A stretch of DNA of 64,000 bases from positions 478,692 to 542,691 of the forward strand of contig NZ_CP104395.1 in NCBI RefSeq assembly GCF_029207735.1, in the 5' to 3' direction. Shown here one piece after another: positions 8,959-17,549 of this stretch. Below the pieces are notes generated by a model, which made no database searches, was not told the origin of the DNA, and was given only the letters and a program-made list of their open reading frames with translations. The stretch is from Candidatus Nanohalococcus occultus. Its GTDB lineage: Archaea; Nanohalarchaeota; Nanosalinia; Nanosalinales; Nanosalinaceae. The stretch's first letter is position 1. Each line of letters begins with the position of its first letter. The position numbers and the translations under genes were made by a program.

Positions 8959-10110
8959 CTAAAAAACCGCTGTAAAGGTGAAGACGCCGTAGCTACATAC
9001 CGCTGCGATTATAGGCGTGAGTATCCACATGGTCACTACCTGGCTGATAGTATCCGGATCGAAAAGTTTCTTATCCGGTATATCGCTTTTGGATTCCTCT
9101 CCTATCTTTTTGCCCTCATCAGCTTTCAGGGCTGCGGTCTTCATCTTCGGTTTCTCTCCTTTAACCGCGTCTTTGACCTTTACCGTTCTCGAGGCACGTC
9201 CCCAGCCAAGACCGGTAATACACATAGTGGCTGATATTGCCAGACTGGCAGGTATACCCATTAAAGACAGCACTGTGATGATCGAGGCGGAAACTGTTGA
9301 GACAATCAAAGCCGCGAGTAAAGGCATGTCAGTGATTCCCTCTCCCACCGTATCAAGGGTTTTCCGGGCAATTGTGAAACCTCCTACGCTCATTGCTCCG
9401 ATAGCTATGATAACTCCTGTTTCAACGTTCATGTTTGCCGCCGGGCTTCCGATTAAAGGCGCTACAGCGTTCGCTACGTTTGATGCGCCGGCGGAAAAAG
9501 CCATGTAACAGGCTATTGAAAGAACAAGTGTGCTGCTGAAAAGCTCCTTGATGCTTGTACCTTCTCCAAGCCGTATAGGTCTCTTTGAAAGGCTTAGCTC
9601 GAGGAGTTTCCCGTCCGACTGATCTATACTGAACTTCCTGTCCAGATGTACGTAAAGGTAACGTCCGATAAGCCCTCCAACCAGAAATGCCACAGCCGGT
9701 GCTACAAGCCACCAGGACAGAATTTTCCCCATAACCTCCCAGCGAAGCGTACCGGTAGCTATACCAAGCCCTGCGATCGATCCAACCGCAGTCATCGATG
9801 TCGAGGCCGGTACGCCGGAAAGATTCGATATCAGAAGACTGAGTCCTATGAAAAACAGTATTAATACGGAAGCAGTCAGGCTGAACTGGGATGCCGGCAC
9901 GATCTGCCCTCCCATTGTTTCAATAACTTTTCTTCCAAGAGTCCATCCGCCGATTAAGGCAAAGACCGTCATCAGAGCGGCAGCTCCATGCTTTGATACG
10001 AGTTTGCTGCCTACGGAAGGTCCGAAAGCGACTCCGGTAGAAGAGCCTCCGATGTTTATGCCGACAAATACTGCGGCCAGTATGCCAAGCCCTATCAGAA
10101 TCTCGGACAT
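8959..10110 (-). CDS. PiT-family inorganic phosphate permease
   Basis: 383 aa, about ten membrane segments. The N-terminal signature GINIGGSSTGVAFGP and the repeat GASNVANAVAPLIGSPA are the paired PiT motifs. A charged loop (about residues 310-355, rich in K, E, D) interrupts the membrane part before the last helix. PiT carriers take up phosphate with H+ or Na+. The stop of the upstream membrane gene (10110-10298) overlaps this start by one base (TAATG), so the two form one transcript. This version with a small partner is typical of haloarchaea. Confidence 0.9.
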   Translation of the reverse strand: MSEILIGLGILAAVFVGINIGGSSTGVAFGPSVGSKLVSKHGAAALMTVFALIGGWTLGRKVIETMGGQIVPASQFSLTASVLILFFIGLSLLISNLSGVPASTSMTAVGSIAGLGIATGTLRWEVMGKILSWWLVAPAVAFLVGGLIGRYLYVHLDRKFSIDQSDGKLLELSLSKRPIRLGEGTSIKELFSSTLVLSIACYMAFSAGASNVANAVAPLIGSPAANMNVETGVIIAIGAMSVGGFTIARKTLDTVGEGITDMPLLAALIVSTVSASIITVLSLMGIPASLAISATMCITGLGWGRASRTVKVKDAVKGEKPKMKTAALKADEGKKIGEESKSDIPDKKLFDPDTISQVVTMWILTPIIAAVCSYGVFTFTAVF

Positions 10111-10298
10111 TACTCGGCGATCGGCCCGTTTTCAAACATTCCGTGGTACATTAAACCCATTGAAACAGCTGCTCCCGCTCCGAACGTGTACTGGAGAGGG
10201 AAGCTGGTCAAAACTCCGGCCGTGGCGCCTGAAGCCAGGCTAAAAGTCATCCCTGCCAGAATTTTGTCGTAGTATCCTAAGTCTATCTCTATATCCAT
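10110..10298 (-). CDS. Small membrane protein coupled to PiT permease
   Basis: 62 aa with two hydrophobic stretches (ILAGMTFSLASGATAGVLTSFPL and TFGAGAAVSMGLMYHGM). Similar small membrane proteins precede PiT genes in haloarchaea; their role is unknown. It is translationally coupled to the permease by the one-base stop/start overlap and is likely a helper subunit or assembly factor (inference). Confidence 0.65.
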   Translation of the reverse strand: MDIEIDLGYYDKILAGMTFSLASGATAGVLTSFPLQYTFGAGAAVSMGLMYHGMFENGPIAE

Positions 10299-10428
10299 AG
10301 CAAAATTAAAACCTCCTAGTAAACCTTAACTCGCGGAATATATGTAAAGTTTTCGGACCCCCAGTTTTTCCGGCTGTTGACTCAGGAAAACTGTGTTAAA
10401 TGCGTCCAGCCAGTCTGAGACGACACTT

Positions 10429-10435
10429 CTATAAG
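10429..10435 (+). promoter_or_regulatory. TATA box for the gene at 10461
   Basis: CTATAAG lies about 29 bases before the ATG at 10461, so the transcript would be nearly leaderless, as is common in halophilic archaea. Confidence 0.45.
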
Positions 10436-10460
10436 ACTAAGTATGTAACAAATTACAAGG

Positions 10461-10985
10461 ATGGATTTGGAATCGGATATAGAACACCTCTCTCAGTACA
10501 GAGCATCAGGAGATGAAAACTACAACGCCAAAGCTGTTTTCAGTGAAGTCGATGTAGGTTTCGAGATCAGAAGCTACGATGAGAAAAACGTGTATGACTG
10601 GAGGACGGAGATGGGTTTCGAGGATATAATTGAGGCGGTTGAACCCAAACATCCTCTCGTAGTTGACCCTGCTGTAGAAAAAGTTGATGAAGACGGCTAT
10701 ATACGGGCAGCAGGTTTCGGTAAAACTCTAGGAAATGATACAGTTTATGATCCAGTCAGAGTCTGGCGAGAAGGCCATGATTGGGACGAACACAGCATGT
10801 TACAGCTGAACGTCGGTGACGGCAACATATTCCTTGAGAGAAAGCCTGGCAAGAAAAACAGGGTGACTGTACACACAGTCAGAGACAATTCCGACTTGTT
10901 TGAAACGTTGTTTCCAAAATCCGTTGACTCTGAGAAAGCCCAAGTGCTTCTGGAAGATGCTGAAAAGTACACTGAAAGTTTGTGA
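10461..10985 (+). CDS. Acidic hypothetical protein
   Basis: 174 aa, soluble, very acidic, beta-rich in the middle (LVVDPAVEKVDEDGYIRAAGF). No family recognised, no membrane segment or signal. It has its own TATA element and ends just before the terminator of the convergent cold-shock gene. Confidence 0.6.
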   Translation: MDLESDIEHLSQYRASGDENYNAKAVFSEVDVGFEIRSYDEKNVYDWRTEMGFEDIIEAVEPKHPLVVDPAVEKVDEDGYIRAAGFGKTLGNDTVYDPVRVWREGHDWDEHSMLQLNVGDGNIFLERKPGKKNRVTVHTVRDNSDLFETLFPKSVDSEKAQVLLEDAEKYTESL

Positions 10986-11023
10986 AAATAGAAAAATAAT
11001 TTAGTTGGAAGCCTTCCGGCTTC
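10985..11023 (-). terminator. Terminator of the first cold-shock gene
   Basis: On the minus strand a perfect 6-bp stem (GAAGCC/GGCTTC, 11008-11023) with a 4-nt loop is followed by a T-rich run (minus strand of 10985-11000). It lies 11 bp after the stop of the cold-shock gene. Confidence 0.6.
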
Positions 11024-11034
11024 GCTTAAGCGGT

Positions 11035-11226
11035 TTAAAGAACCTTGACGTTTGTCGCTTTTGGTCCTTTATCGCCTTCTTCCTGATCGAATTCGACTTC
11101 TGTTCCTTCTTCGATTGAGTCTCCTTCAATCTCTGAAACGTGGAAGAAAATATCGTCGTCTGCTTCGTCAGATTCGATGAATCCGAAGTTCTTCTGGCTC
11201 TTGAAAAGAGCAACTTTACCTTTCAT
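11035..11226 (-). CDS. Cold-shock domain protein (CspA family)
   Basis: 63 aa, a single cold-shock OB-fold. The RNA-binding RNP1-like motif is present (KNFGFIES, about residues 12-19) and an RNP2-like one (DDIFFHVSEI, about 24-33). The C-terminal GDKGPKATNVKVL fits the family. Such proteins melt RNA structure. It starts with ATG behind an AGGAGGTG Shine-Dalgarno and has its own promoter and terminator. A paralogue at 51274-51468 has almost the same leader but a TTG start. Confidence 0.95.
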   Translation of the reverse strand: MKGKVALFKSQKNFGFIESDEADDDIFFHVSEIEGDSIEEGTEVEFDQEEGDKGPKATNVKVL

Positions 11227-11236
11227 AAAAAATCAA

Positions 11237-11277
11237 CACCTCCTCTTAATCAACAATTGCTACCGTACCTTTATATG
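11237..11277 (-). promoter_or_regulatory. Promoter and strong ribosome site of the first cold-shock gene
   Basis: On the minus strand CATATAAAGG (11268-11277) is a TATA element. About 25 nt downstream begins a leader with AAGAGGAGGTG, a near perfect Shine-Dalgarno, 10 nt before the ATG at 11226. The AGGAGGTGTT-GATTTT core recurs in front of the second cold-shock gene. Confidence 0.65.
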
Positions 11278-11361
11278 GTCATTACGTCTGCGCTTCAATG
11301 TTTGAGGTTCGGCGAACAGAAGGTATCTGGCTTAAAAACAAGCAAACGGATATTTAGAGTT

Positions 11362-11907
11362 ATGAAAAGAACTTTAGCACTTCTCACAGCCATATCTATT
11401 CTGATAGGCTCTACTGCCGGATTAGTCGGCAGCGGGAACTCCGGAGACATGAGTATAACGGCCGCATCCAGTTCTTCAACGTCCGTAGCTACAGACGGGA
11501 ATGGAACCTCTTACCGTGTCGATATAACACAGGTCAACCAGTCAGCTACCTTGACGAACGAATCCGTATCGATGACGAACAGGACTGAGAACTCGGTCAG
11601 TTTCGAGGGTTTCATCCAGTCCCCGACGCCTTGTCACACCTTGACACAGGATGTATCTAAGAACCAGAGCTTACTGGAGATCGACATAGATCTTGAAGAT
11701 TCTGGTGAGGTTTGTACTCAGCAAGTCGTTATGAAAGAGTATGAAGGCCGTGCCGAGATGGATGACCTCTCAGAAGTCGTTGTAAAACACAGAGGAGAGA
11801 CGATGGCTGTCTTTGAGACCGAGGAAAGTTCTACGGAAAACAACGAAGAGGATGAAACACAAGGCAGCTTCAGAAAGCTCATGAGCTGGCTTTCCAGCCT
11901 TTTCTAA
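11362..11907 (+). CDS. Secreted protein with Ser/Thr-rich N-terminus
   Basis: 181 aa from ATG 11362; the open frame continues upstream into the cold-shock gene, but this ATG gives a clean signal peptide (MKRTLALLTAISILIGSTAG). The mature part begins with a Ser/Thr/Ala-rich stretch and N-x-S/T sequons (NGTS, NQSA, NESV, NRTE), as in glycosylated surface proteins. Two cysteines (C in SPTPCHT and EVCTQQ) could form a disulfide. No family recognised. Its 3' end is 1 bp from that of the convergent gene at 11909. Confidence 0.65.
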   Translation: MKRTLALLTAISILIGSTAGLVGSGNSGDMSITAASSSSTSVATDGNGTSYRVDITQVNQSATLTNESVSMTNRTENSVSFEGFIQSPTPCHTLTQDVSKNQSLLEIDIDLEDSGEVCTQQVVMKEYEGRAEMDDLSEVVVKHRGETMAVFETEESSTENNEEDETQGSFRKLMSWLSSLF

Positions 11908-11908
11908 T

Positions 11909-13189
11909 TTATTTTACGTTCGCCAATTCGAGGGCGAACGGGTTCTTAGTAGGATCTTTGAGATCGAACAGGTCTTCTTCCGGGCCGTATGTAATCCCCA
12001 TCTGATCTCCGCCCCATACTGATGTTCCTCTGAAACGTTTGTGTTTTTTGTCGACACGGAAATTGTAGCCAGAGATGTCAGGATTTTCCTTGCCTATATA
12101 ATCTTCTGCCCTATTTACCTCCCGAGCGTTTTCCGGGTCAATGTGTTTTTCCATGTATGTGTCTTTGTTTTGAGCCATATGTAGTGCTACAAGGCCTTCT
12201 ATTGAGCCTATATCTATTTTATCGCCGTGTTTATCTCGATGTGCGGGAAGTCTCTGAGTCCTGACGTAAAGAGAGCCATTGGTTAGATCAACAGTGTCTG
12301 CTCTGATCTCTGAAAGATTGTTTTCTATCAGCTCGTTCTTGTGAGCAGGATATTTCTGGGAAATGTTTCCTTTTAGCGCATCCGGGTCGATACCGAACAT
12401 TACAGGCTCTAACTCCTCCTCGGATCGGAGAGAATCCCACCTTTTCAGAAGAGAACGGTACATACGCCCTGTTCGTTGTGCGTAGTTTATGGCTTCTTCC
12501 TCAGAGAACCTTCCTTCTTCATAAAGCTTTCCTACAGACACCCCTTTGTATCTCCATTCTGAAGGCTCTGCGTCCGTCAGTTGCTTCCCTATAATGTCGT
12601 GTAACTGAGTCTTAGATTTCTGTTCAGCTAGTTCCTTTCCTAGTATGTCGTTCTCTACAGATTCGTGGATATCTTCTATAGTAGGCGTACTTGTCTCGGC
12701 GTAGAAAAGACTTATTACCGGTGCCGCACTAACACTGACCTGCGGTAGAGAGCTATACTCGCCTGTATCTCTATTACCTGTCTCCCTCGAGCCTCTAAGA
12801 GCATTATCTTCCAGTATTGTCTCTAACGGGTTATCGGATTCGATCACGTTTGCTGTACCATGGAAGAACGTTGAGGCATATACCTCTGGCCTCTCAAGAA
12901 CATCGGTTGCTACTGTGTCAAAAACTTCGAGGTTCTGCCTTCCTTCATCTGTCTCCGGTTCAAGACGGCGTCCCCAGTCCCTCCAGCTTTCAAGAGTCGT
13001 TAGCGCCCCATCAAATGTCGAAAGACCTCCTAATCCATACTGCCCGACTCCTCGGGATTCATCCCTCCACTCAAGGTCGCCTTCTTTTCTGTTCGACAGA
13101 CCTGTTGAGTCATTGGGTTCTCCAAGACTGTTTGGGTCGTCATCTAATCTTTCTAAAATCTCATCTAACTTGCTCCAGTCCCGAGCCAT
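11909..13189 (-). CDS. Large orphan with possible ADP-ribosyltransferase-like fold
   Basis: 426 aa, soluble and acidic, no certain family. Residues 108-112 (FFHGT) followed by ILEDNALRGS, then SVSAAPVISLFYAE (152-165) and IDIGSIEGLVAL (325-336, candidate Glu331) mimic the H, Y/S and E pattern of the ART superfamily (Tpt1, PARP and toxin ARTs start with HGT or HGS). Similar spacing can occur by chance, so this is a hypothesis from motif order only. The C-terminus has a basic patch (RVDKKHKRFRGTSVWGG). It is monocistronic, with a palindromic TATA region upstream. If the fold is right, it could be an NAD-using enzyme or toxin. Confidence 0.55.
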   Translation of the reverse strand: MARDWSKLDEILERLDDDPNSLGEPNDSTGLSNRKEGDLEWRDESRGVGQYGLGGLSTFDGALTTLESWRDWGRRLEPETDEGRQNLEVFDTVATDVLERPEVYASTFFHGTANVIESDNPLETILEDNALRGSRETGNRDTGEYSSLPQVSVSAAPVISLFYAETSTPTIEDIHESVENDILGKELAEQKSKTQLHDIIGKQLTDAEPSEWRYKGVSVGKLYEEGRFSEEEAINYAQRTGRMYRSLLKRWDSLRSEEELEPVMFGIDPDALKGNISQKYPAHKNELIENNLSEIRADTVDLTNGSLYVRTQRLPAHRDKHGDKIDIGSIEGLVALHMAQNKDTYMEKHIDPENAREVNRAEDYIGKENPDISGYNFRVDKKHKRFRGTSVWGGDQMGITYGPEEDLFDLKDPTKNPFALELANVK

Positions 13190-13205
13190 GTATTACTATA
13201 GAGTC

Positions 13206-13221
13206 ACAAATATATATTTGT
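13206..13221 (-). promoter_or_regulatory. 16-bp palindrome containing the TATA element of the gene at 13189
   Basis: ACAAATATATATTTGT is a perfect palindrome 17 bp upstream of the ATG at 13189. Its centre is a good TATA box. The close spacing to the ATG suggests a leaderless transcript. Confidence 0.4.
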
Positions 13222-13247
13222 TTCCTCCTCGGGAACTTTGGAAGAGA

Positions 13248-14441
13248 TTAGTTCGTCGAAACGATCTCTATGACGTCCCTGTGGCTCAGTTTGTGGTCGG
13301 CGCCGATCTGGCGGTTGTCCCGGCAGTCAATTCCGTTGAGGAATCCTTCTCCCAGATCCGAGTGGATCGTGTATGCAAAGTCTTCTGCGGTCGCATTCTC
13401 CGGTACCAGAAAACAGTCCGGTAAGATGTTTCCGTGTTCGTCGCCGAGTCCGTCGGCTCCGCCGGGGAAAACCGCCATAACGCCGAGCTGGTCGAAGAGT
13501 GCGGATTCCAGTGCTTTCTGAACACCGGTTCCGTCAAACTCCTCGATGAAATCTCTGATCTTCTCCAGTCCTTTTTCCTGATCTTCAGAAATATCTGCTT
13601 TGATCTCGAAGCCGTCTTCTCCGGGTATGTACTCGATCGCGTCGTTTTCATCGGCGTTTTTCAGTGCTTTTTCTGCGTGGGCAGAACAAGGTATGAACTC
13701 GAGGTCCTCGTAGGCAGGGTCGTTGGTGATCTCCTCGAAGTTTTCCTGGGAGACTTCTTTGTCCATCTTGTTGGCTGCGATAATCATCGGCTTGGTTTCT
13801 TTCCGGATCGCACGCGCTAACTCGAGTTTGTCGTCTTCATCCCATGTATCGGGATCTAACTCGAGGTCTTCTCTAAGTATTATCTGTTTCAAACGGTTTT
13901 TGTTTATCTTGAAGGCGCTCATCTGCTCGGCTAGCTCTTCTTCGAGTTTCGCGTCTTTCTTGTTGTGTTTTCCGGCGAAACGTTCGATTCCTTTCTTCAA
14001 GATTCCAAGGTACCACTGGTCGAGTTCATCTGTCAGAAACTCTATGTCCTCCCGTGGGTCGTGGCCTTCGGTTGGCTCTCCTTCGATATCGGTTTCCCCT
14101 GAGAAATCTACTACATGGATCAAGACATCGGCTTCGTTCAAGTCTGTCAGGAACTTGTTTCCCAGTCCTTTTCCTTCATGCGCTCCGGGGATCAGCCCTG
14201 CGACATCGACGAGTTTTACGGGTACGAACCGCATTTCGTTCCGGCAGAAACCTGTGTTCGGATCACATGTCTCTCCGAAGTCGGGTGCGGCGCATTTGAC
14301 ACGTACGTATGCTTCGCCGACGGAAGGATCGATTGTTGTGAAAGGATAGTTTCCTTCCTTTACAGTGTTCATCGTTGCTGCGTTGAAAAACGTGGATTTT
14401 CCTACCGATGGCTTTCCGACAAGACCGATTTTGTAAGGCAT
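13248..14441 (-). CDS. YchF/OLA1-type GTPase (OBG family)
   Basis: 397 aa from ATG 14441; the frame opens 12 codons earlier, but MPYKIGLVGKPSVGKSTF is the normal family start. G1 is GKPSVGKST (residues 8-16), G3 is DVAGLIPGA, and the G4 position reads NKMDK. The long insert carries CDPNTGFC. A C-terminal TGS-like domain (LGDEHGNILPDCFLVPENAT, FAYTIHSDLGEGF) completes the archaeal branch. These ATP/GTPases bind ribosomes and tune translation or stress responses. Divergent from the gene at 14535. Confidence 0.9.
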   Translation of the reverse strand: MPYKIGLVGKPSVGKSTFFNAATMNTVKEGNYPFTTIDPSVGEAYVRVKCAAPDFGETCDPNTGFCRNEMRFVPVKLVDVAGLIPGAHEGKGLGNKFLTDLNEADVLIHVVDFSGETDIEGEPTEGHDPREDIEFLTDELDQWYLGILKKGIERFAGKHNKKDAKLEEELAEQMSAFKINKNRLKQIILREDLELDPDTWDEDDKLELARAIRKETKPMIIAANKMDKEVSQENFEEITNDPAYEDLEFIPCSAHAEKALKNADENDAIEYIPGEDGFEIKADISEDQEKGLEKIRDFIEEFDGTGVQKALESALFDQLGVMAVFPGGADGLGDEHGNILPDCFLVPENATAEDFAYTIHSDLGEGFLNGIDCRDNRQIGADHKLSHRDVIEIVSTN

Positions 14442-14534
14442 AGGACAGTTTAACGAGTCAAGACTTAAAACCTCCAAACTGTTACCACTAACTCATATAT
14501 ACGTTTGTGAGTATGTGGTCATGTAGTCTTGTCT

Positions 14535-14978
14535 ATGGATGAACTTGAACCTGGAGAAAACAGCGGCTATGAGCCGGTCGTAGAATCGCTTGAAAGCCAC
14601 TGGAGTCAGGACAACACTCCCGGAGAGAGACATCTGAAATCCTGTATAACTTCCATCTCACAGTATAGGGATGAACTGTATGATGCCGTAGAAAAACTTG
14701 GGAACTGGAGTGATGAAGGAGAGTTCATGTACGGAGTATCAAATACGAAGGCTAAACGCCTAGTTGATAAAGCCGGTCTTCGGAAAGAAGACACGCAGAA
14801 TATAGGCAGGGCGATGAAAGGCCTGACAATTCTAGACGGAACTGGTGTCTGTATATACGGAGATCGGGACAAGAATACCGGGCGTAACGGCACGCTTTAC
14901 AACATAGAGGATGTTAACATAAACAGTTTTGAGAAGGTACTTTCCCAAATCGAGGAGTTCTGCCAGGATAAAAAATAG
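14535..14978 (+). CDS. Hypothetical protein
   Basis: 147 aa from ATG 14535 (TTG 14529 is also open). No family recognised. The first 35 residues are acidic and probably disordered, the rest helical (YRDELYDAVEKLGNW) with a possible helix-turn-helix around residues 75-110 (NTKAKRLVDKAGLRKEDTQNI). A TATA-like CATATATACG lies about 40 bp upstream in the region shared with YchF. Confidence 0.55.
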   Translation: MDELEPGENSGYEPVVESLESHWSQDNTPGERHLKSCITSISQYRDELYDAVEKLGNWSDEGEFMYGVSNTKAKRLVDKAGLRKEDTQNIGRAMKGLTILDGTGVCIYGDRDKNTGRNGTLYNIEDVNINSFEKVLSQIEEFCQDKK

Positions 14979-15030
14979 TATGTACCCACCACACAAGTTC
15001 ATAAGTCAGTTGGGATTCAATCCTTAGGTT

Positions 15031-15414
15031 ATGAGAAAGTTAAAACTCCCGGGAAGAGACCAGACGTTCCGTAGGCTGTCCGAACAGGACATCAGACTGA
15101 TCGAGAAAGTTGGAATACCTGAAATACAGAATCAGGCCCGGAAGATAATTGAAAAGAAGCTGATGGTTCAGCCGGAAAACGACGGCAGGCAGACACCGAA
15201 AGCCGGACACCCGGTCTACAAGGCAATGCATGCGTGTAACGTCCAGTCCCGGAAAAGCCTCTCGCTTTCCCACAAGATACCGGCCGGTAAAGAACTGGAA
15301 GAAACCTACATCGAATCCACCACCAACCTTGTTATGCGCTGGATTGTAAGAGAGTACAACTTCTACCAGAAAGAACGGGAAGACCGGCAGAGAAACCTCA
15401 GCGAGTTCAACTAA
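15031..15414 (+). CDS. DUF4186-like protein
   Basis: 127 aa. The second half (AGHPVYKAMHACNVQSRKSL, then HKIPAGKELEETYIE and LVMRWI) follows the pattern I recall for DUF4186 (GHPVF-AQHATATCCR, then HxIPKGRxLTxEE and a final MRWI). The family's double Cys of that region is reduced here to one Cys (HACN). The protein is basic and soluble. DUF4186 has no assigned function. Monocistronic. Confidence 0.6.
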   Translation: MRKLKLPGRDQTFRRLSEQDIRLIEKVGIPEIQNQARKIIEKKLMVQPENDGRQTPKAGHPVYKAMHACNVQSRKSLSLSHKIPAGKELEETYIESTTNLVMRWIVREYNFYQKEREDRQRNLSEFN

Positions 15415-15482
15415 CGACAGACTTCTGACTAAAGAGTTGTTACTCGAAAGTATTAAAAAAGTTTGTGCGAAGACAGTTTTCC

Positions 15483-16145
15483 ATGAACTTTAGAGACAAC
15501 CGTCTAGGAGATCTGGCCAAAAAAGCCTATCAGACAGCTACGTCGTCCGGTGAAGACAGAGGCGAGCAAGAAACACTGCCTTTTTCGTTTATTGAAGACG
15601 AGGAGGTACAGAGTGAAGCCGTTGGATATGCTAAAAGAGGAAATTACGAAGGTCTAGCCGAAGTGGCGGAAGACAATGGTTTCGGTATCGGAGAGTTTGC
15701 CTCGGATTACATAAATGCTCTAGAAACTGTTGCGACTTCCCACTTGGATAGAGCGCACCGTAATGAAAAGATGGCTGATAAATTCTTGGAGAAAGCGGAA
15801 GATGCGGCAAGAAGGAAGGCGGATGCCTCCAGCGCCACAGATAGAGATATTTCGAGAGTGAAAGGAACAGCTGCGCTTAAACCTGCCAAAGCTTCTATAG
15901 AGTATCTATGTGAAAGCGATCCTGAGAAACCAGGCCAGGTACAGGACAGAAGAACTGCGTTCAAAACCATCACAATGGCGAAGAACTTCGCTTCTCATTA
16001 TGGACTAGAGGAGAAAGTCGAGAGCTACGATTCTTTGCTTGATACAATGATGGAAAAGGATAGGCAAATGGGTATGAACTTCGGCCGTAAGAAAGCCGGG
16101 CAATTCAACCAGTTTAGTCAGTTTCTAAGCAGCGACGACTACTAG
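15483..16145 (+). CDS. Helical hypothetical protein
   Basis: 220 aa from ATG 15483 (an upstream in-frame start at 15465 is possible). Predicted almost all helical, alternating acidic and basic (EKMADKFLEKAEDAARRKAD). Ends in a flexible Q/N/F-rich tail (GRKKAGQFNQFSQFLSSDDY). No family recognised. Its stop is 33 bp from that of the convergent hisS. Confidence 0.55.
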   Translation: MNFRDNRLGDLAKKAYQTATSSGEDRGEQETLPFSFIEDEEVQSEAVGYAKRGNYEGLAEVAEDNGFGIGEFASDYINALETVATSHLDRAHRNEKMADKFLEKAEDAARRKADASSATDRDISRVKGTAALKPAKASIEYLCESDPEKPGQVQDRRTAFKTITMAKNFASHYGLEEKVESYDSLLDTMMEKDRQMGMNFGRKKAGQFNQFSQFLSSDDY

Positions 16146-16178
16146 AAAATATGGTGGACAGGTTTTCCCGCCCTCTTT

Positions 16179-17468
16179 TTATTCCGTGAGTTTTTCAACC
16201 GCCTCATCCTTACCGATGTTTTCCTCTTCTCCGGAATCCATGTGCTTGATCGTTACCTCATCGTTTTCCAGGTCGCGTTCCCCTACAATCAAGACTCTTT
16301 TCGCGTTGATCGAATCAGCGTACTCCAGCTGGGAGCCGAATCCTCTTGAGGATAGATCGGTCTCAACCGTCAGATTTTTCTCTCTCAAGTCTTTAGCATA
16401 CTCCATTCCTTTGTCCTTGACAGAGTCTGAAACTGTCAGTACGTACACATCTGTCTCAACTTCTTTCAGCGGCCAGCGATCTTCCTTTTTCAGCAGTTCG
16501 ATTGTAGTCGAGTATCCGAAGGCGAATCCTACTGCCGGAACGTCTTGACCTCCGAACATGCCGACGAGATCATCGTAACGTCCTCCGCCGAAAAGTGCGC
16601 GTAGTTCTCCTTCCGAGTCAAATGCCTCGAAGACCAAACCGGTATAATAAGCCAGTCCGCGGACGATCGAGAGGTCAAGTTCAACCATCTCGGCGACTCC
16701 ATAGGCCTCAAGGGTCTCAGAAAGAGCCTCCATTCTATCGACTGCCTCCTGTGCGTCTTCCGGTGCTTGCTCACGTAGCTCGGATATCTGTTCGTTGATC
16801 TGACCCGAGATACTGGTTATCTCATCGACCTGTTCGGCCTGATCGGCTTCAAGACCTACATCAGTCAGTTCGTCAATGAACTCCTCAGAACCCATTTTTT
16901 CCTTATCATCGATGACTTTCATCGCCTGCTCGGTTTTCTCGATTCCATGTGCCTCGAGAATTGATTCAAGCAGATTTCTGTCGTTTACCAAGAAGTTTAC
17001 TCTATCATCCAGATCCAGCTTTTTGTAGATCGTTGCTCCGGCTGCAATTACCTCCGCATCAGCTTCTACGGAGTCGACTCCGAATACATCGAAGTCTGTC
17101 TGGAAGAACTCTCTGTCACGTCCGCGCTGAACGTTTTCATACCTCCATCTCTTCGAGGTATCGAACCATTTGATCGGAGACTTGAGATCTTTCCGTTGCT
17201 GGACGAGTCTGGCGCGGGTTGGTGTCTGTTCAGGTATTAACGAGATTTCCCGGCCGCCTTTGTCCTTGAAGTTGTACATCTGATCCATCAGCTCCTCTCC
17301 GGATTTTACCCGGTAAAGATCGGCTTTTTCGACGCTCGGTGCGTTGATTTCTCGGAATCCGAACTCCTTTGCCGTGTTTTCTACAGTATCAATTAGTTTT
17401 CTCCAGCTAGCCCAGTCTTCCGGGTACCGGTCGTAGAAACCCTTCAGGCCTTTGATCTCCTCTGTCAT
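16179..17468 (-). CDS. hisS: Histidyl-tRNA synthetase
   Basis: 429 aa, full length for an archaeal HisRS. It charges tRNA-His. Class II motif 2 is RYENVQRGRDREFFQTDFD, the histidine-specific signature is RGLAYYTGLVFEAF, and motif 3 is ALFGGGRYDDL. The C-terminal anticodon-binding domain starts near residue 330 (DVYVLTVSDSVKDKG). Starts with ATG at 17468, divergent from the ROK kinase at 17550. Confidence 0.97.
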   Translation of the reverse strand: MTEEIKGLKGFYDRYPEDWASWRKLIDTVENTAKEFGFREINAPSVEKADLYRVKSGEELMDQMYNFKDKGGREISLIPEQTPTRARLVQQRKDLKSPIKWFDTSKRWRYENVQRGRDREFFQTDFDVFGVDSVEADAEVIAAGATIYKKLDLDDRVNFLVNDRNLLESILEAHGIEKTEQAMKVIDDKEKMGSEEFIDELTDVGLEADQAEQVDEITSISGQINEQISELREQAPEDAQEAVDRMEALSETLEAYGVAEMVELDLSIVRGLAYYTGLVFEAFDSEGELRALFGGGRYDDLVGMFGGQDVPAVGFAFGYSTTIELLKKEDRWPLKEVETDVYVLTVSDSVKDKGMEYAKDLREKNLTVETDLSSRGFGSQLEYADSINAKRVLIVGERDLENDEVTIKHMDSGEEENIGKDEAVEKLTE

Positions 17469-17549
17469 AAGTTCAAAATGTTTGAGCTATTTTTTTACAG
17501 GGTTCGATAAAGGGAACGTTCATTAACAAGCAGAGTAATACTAGGTATT

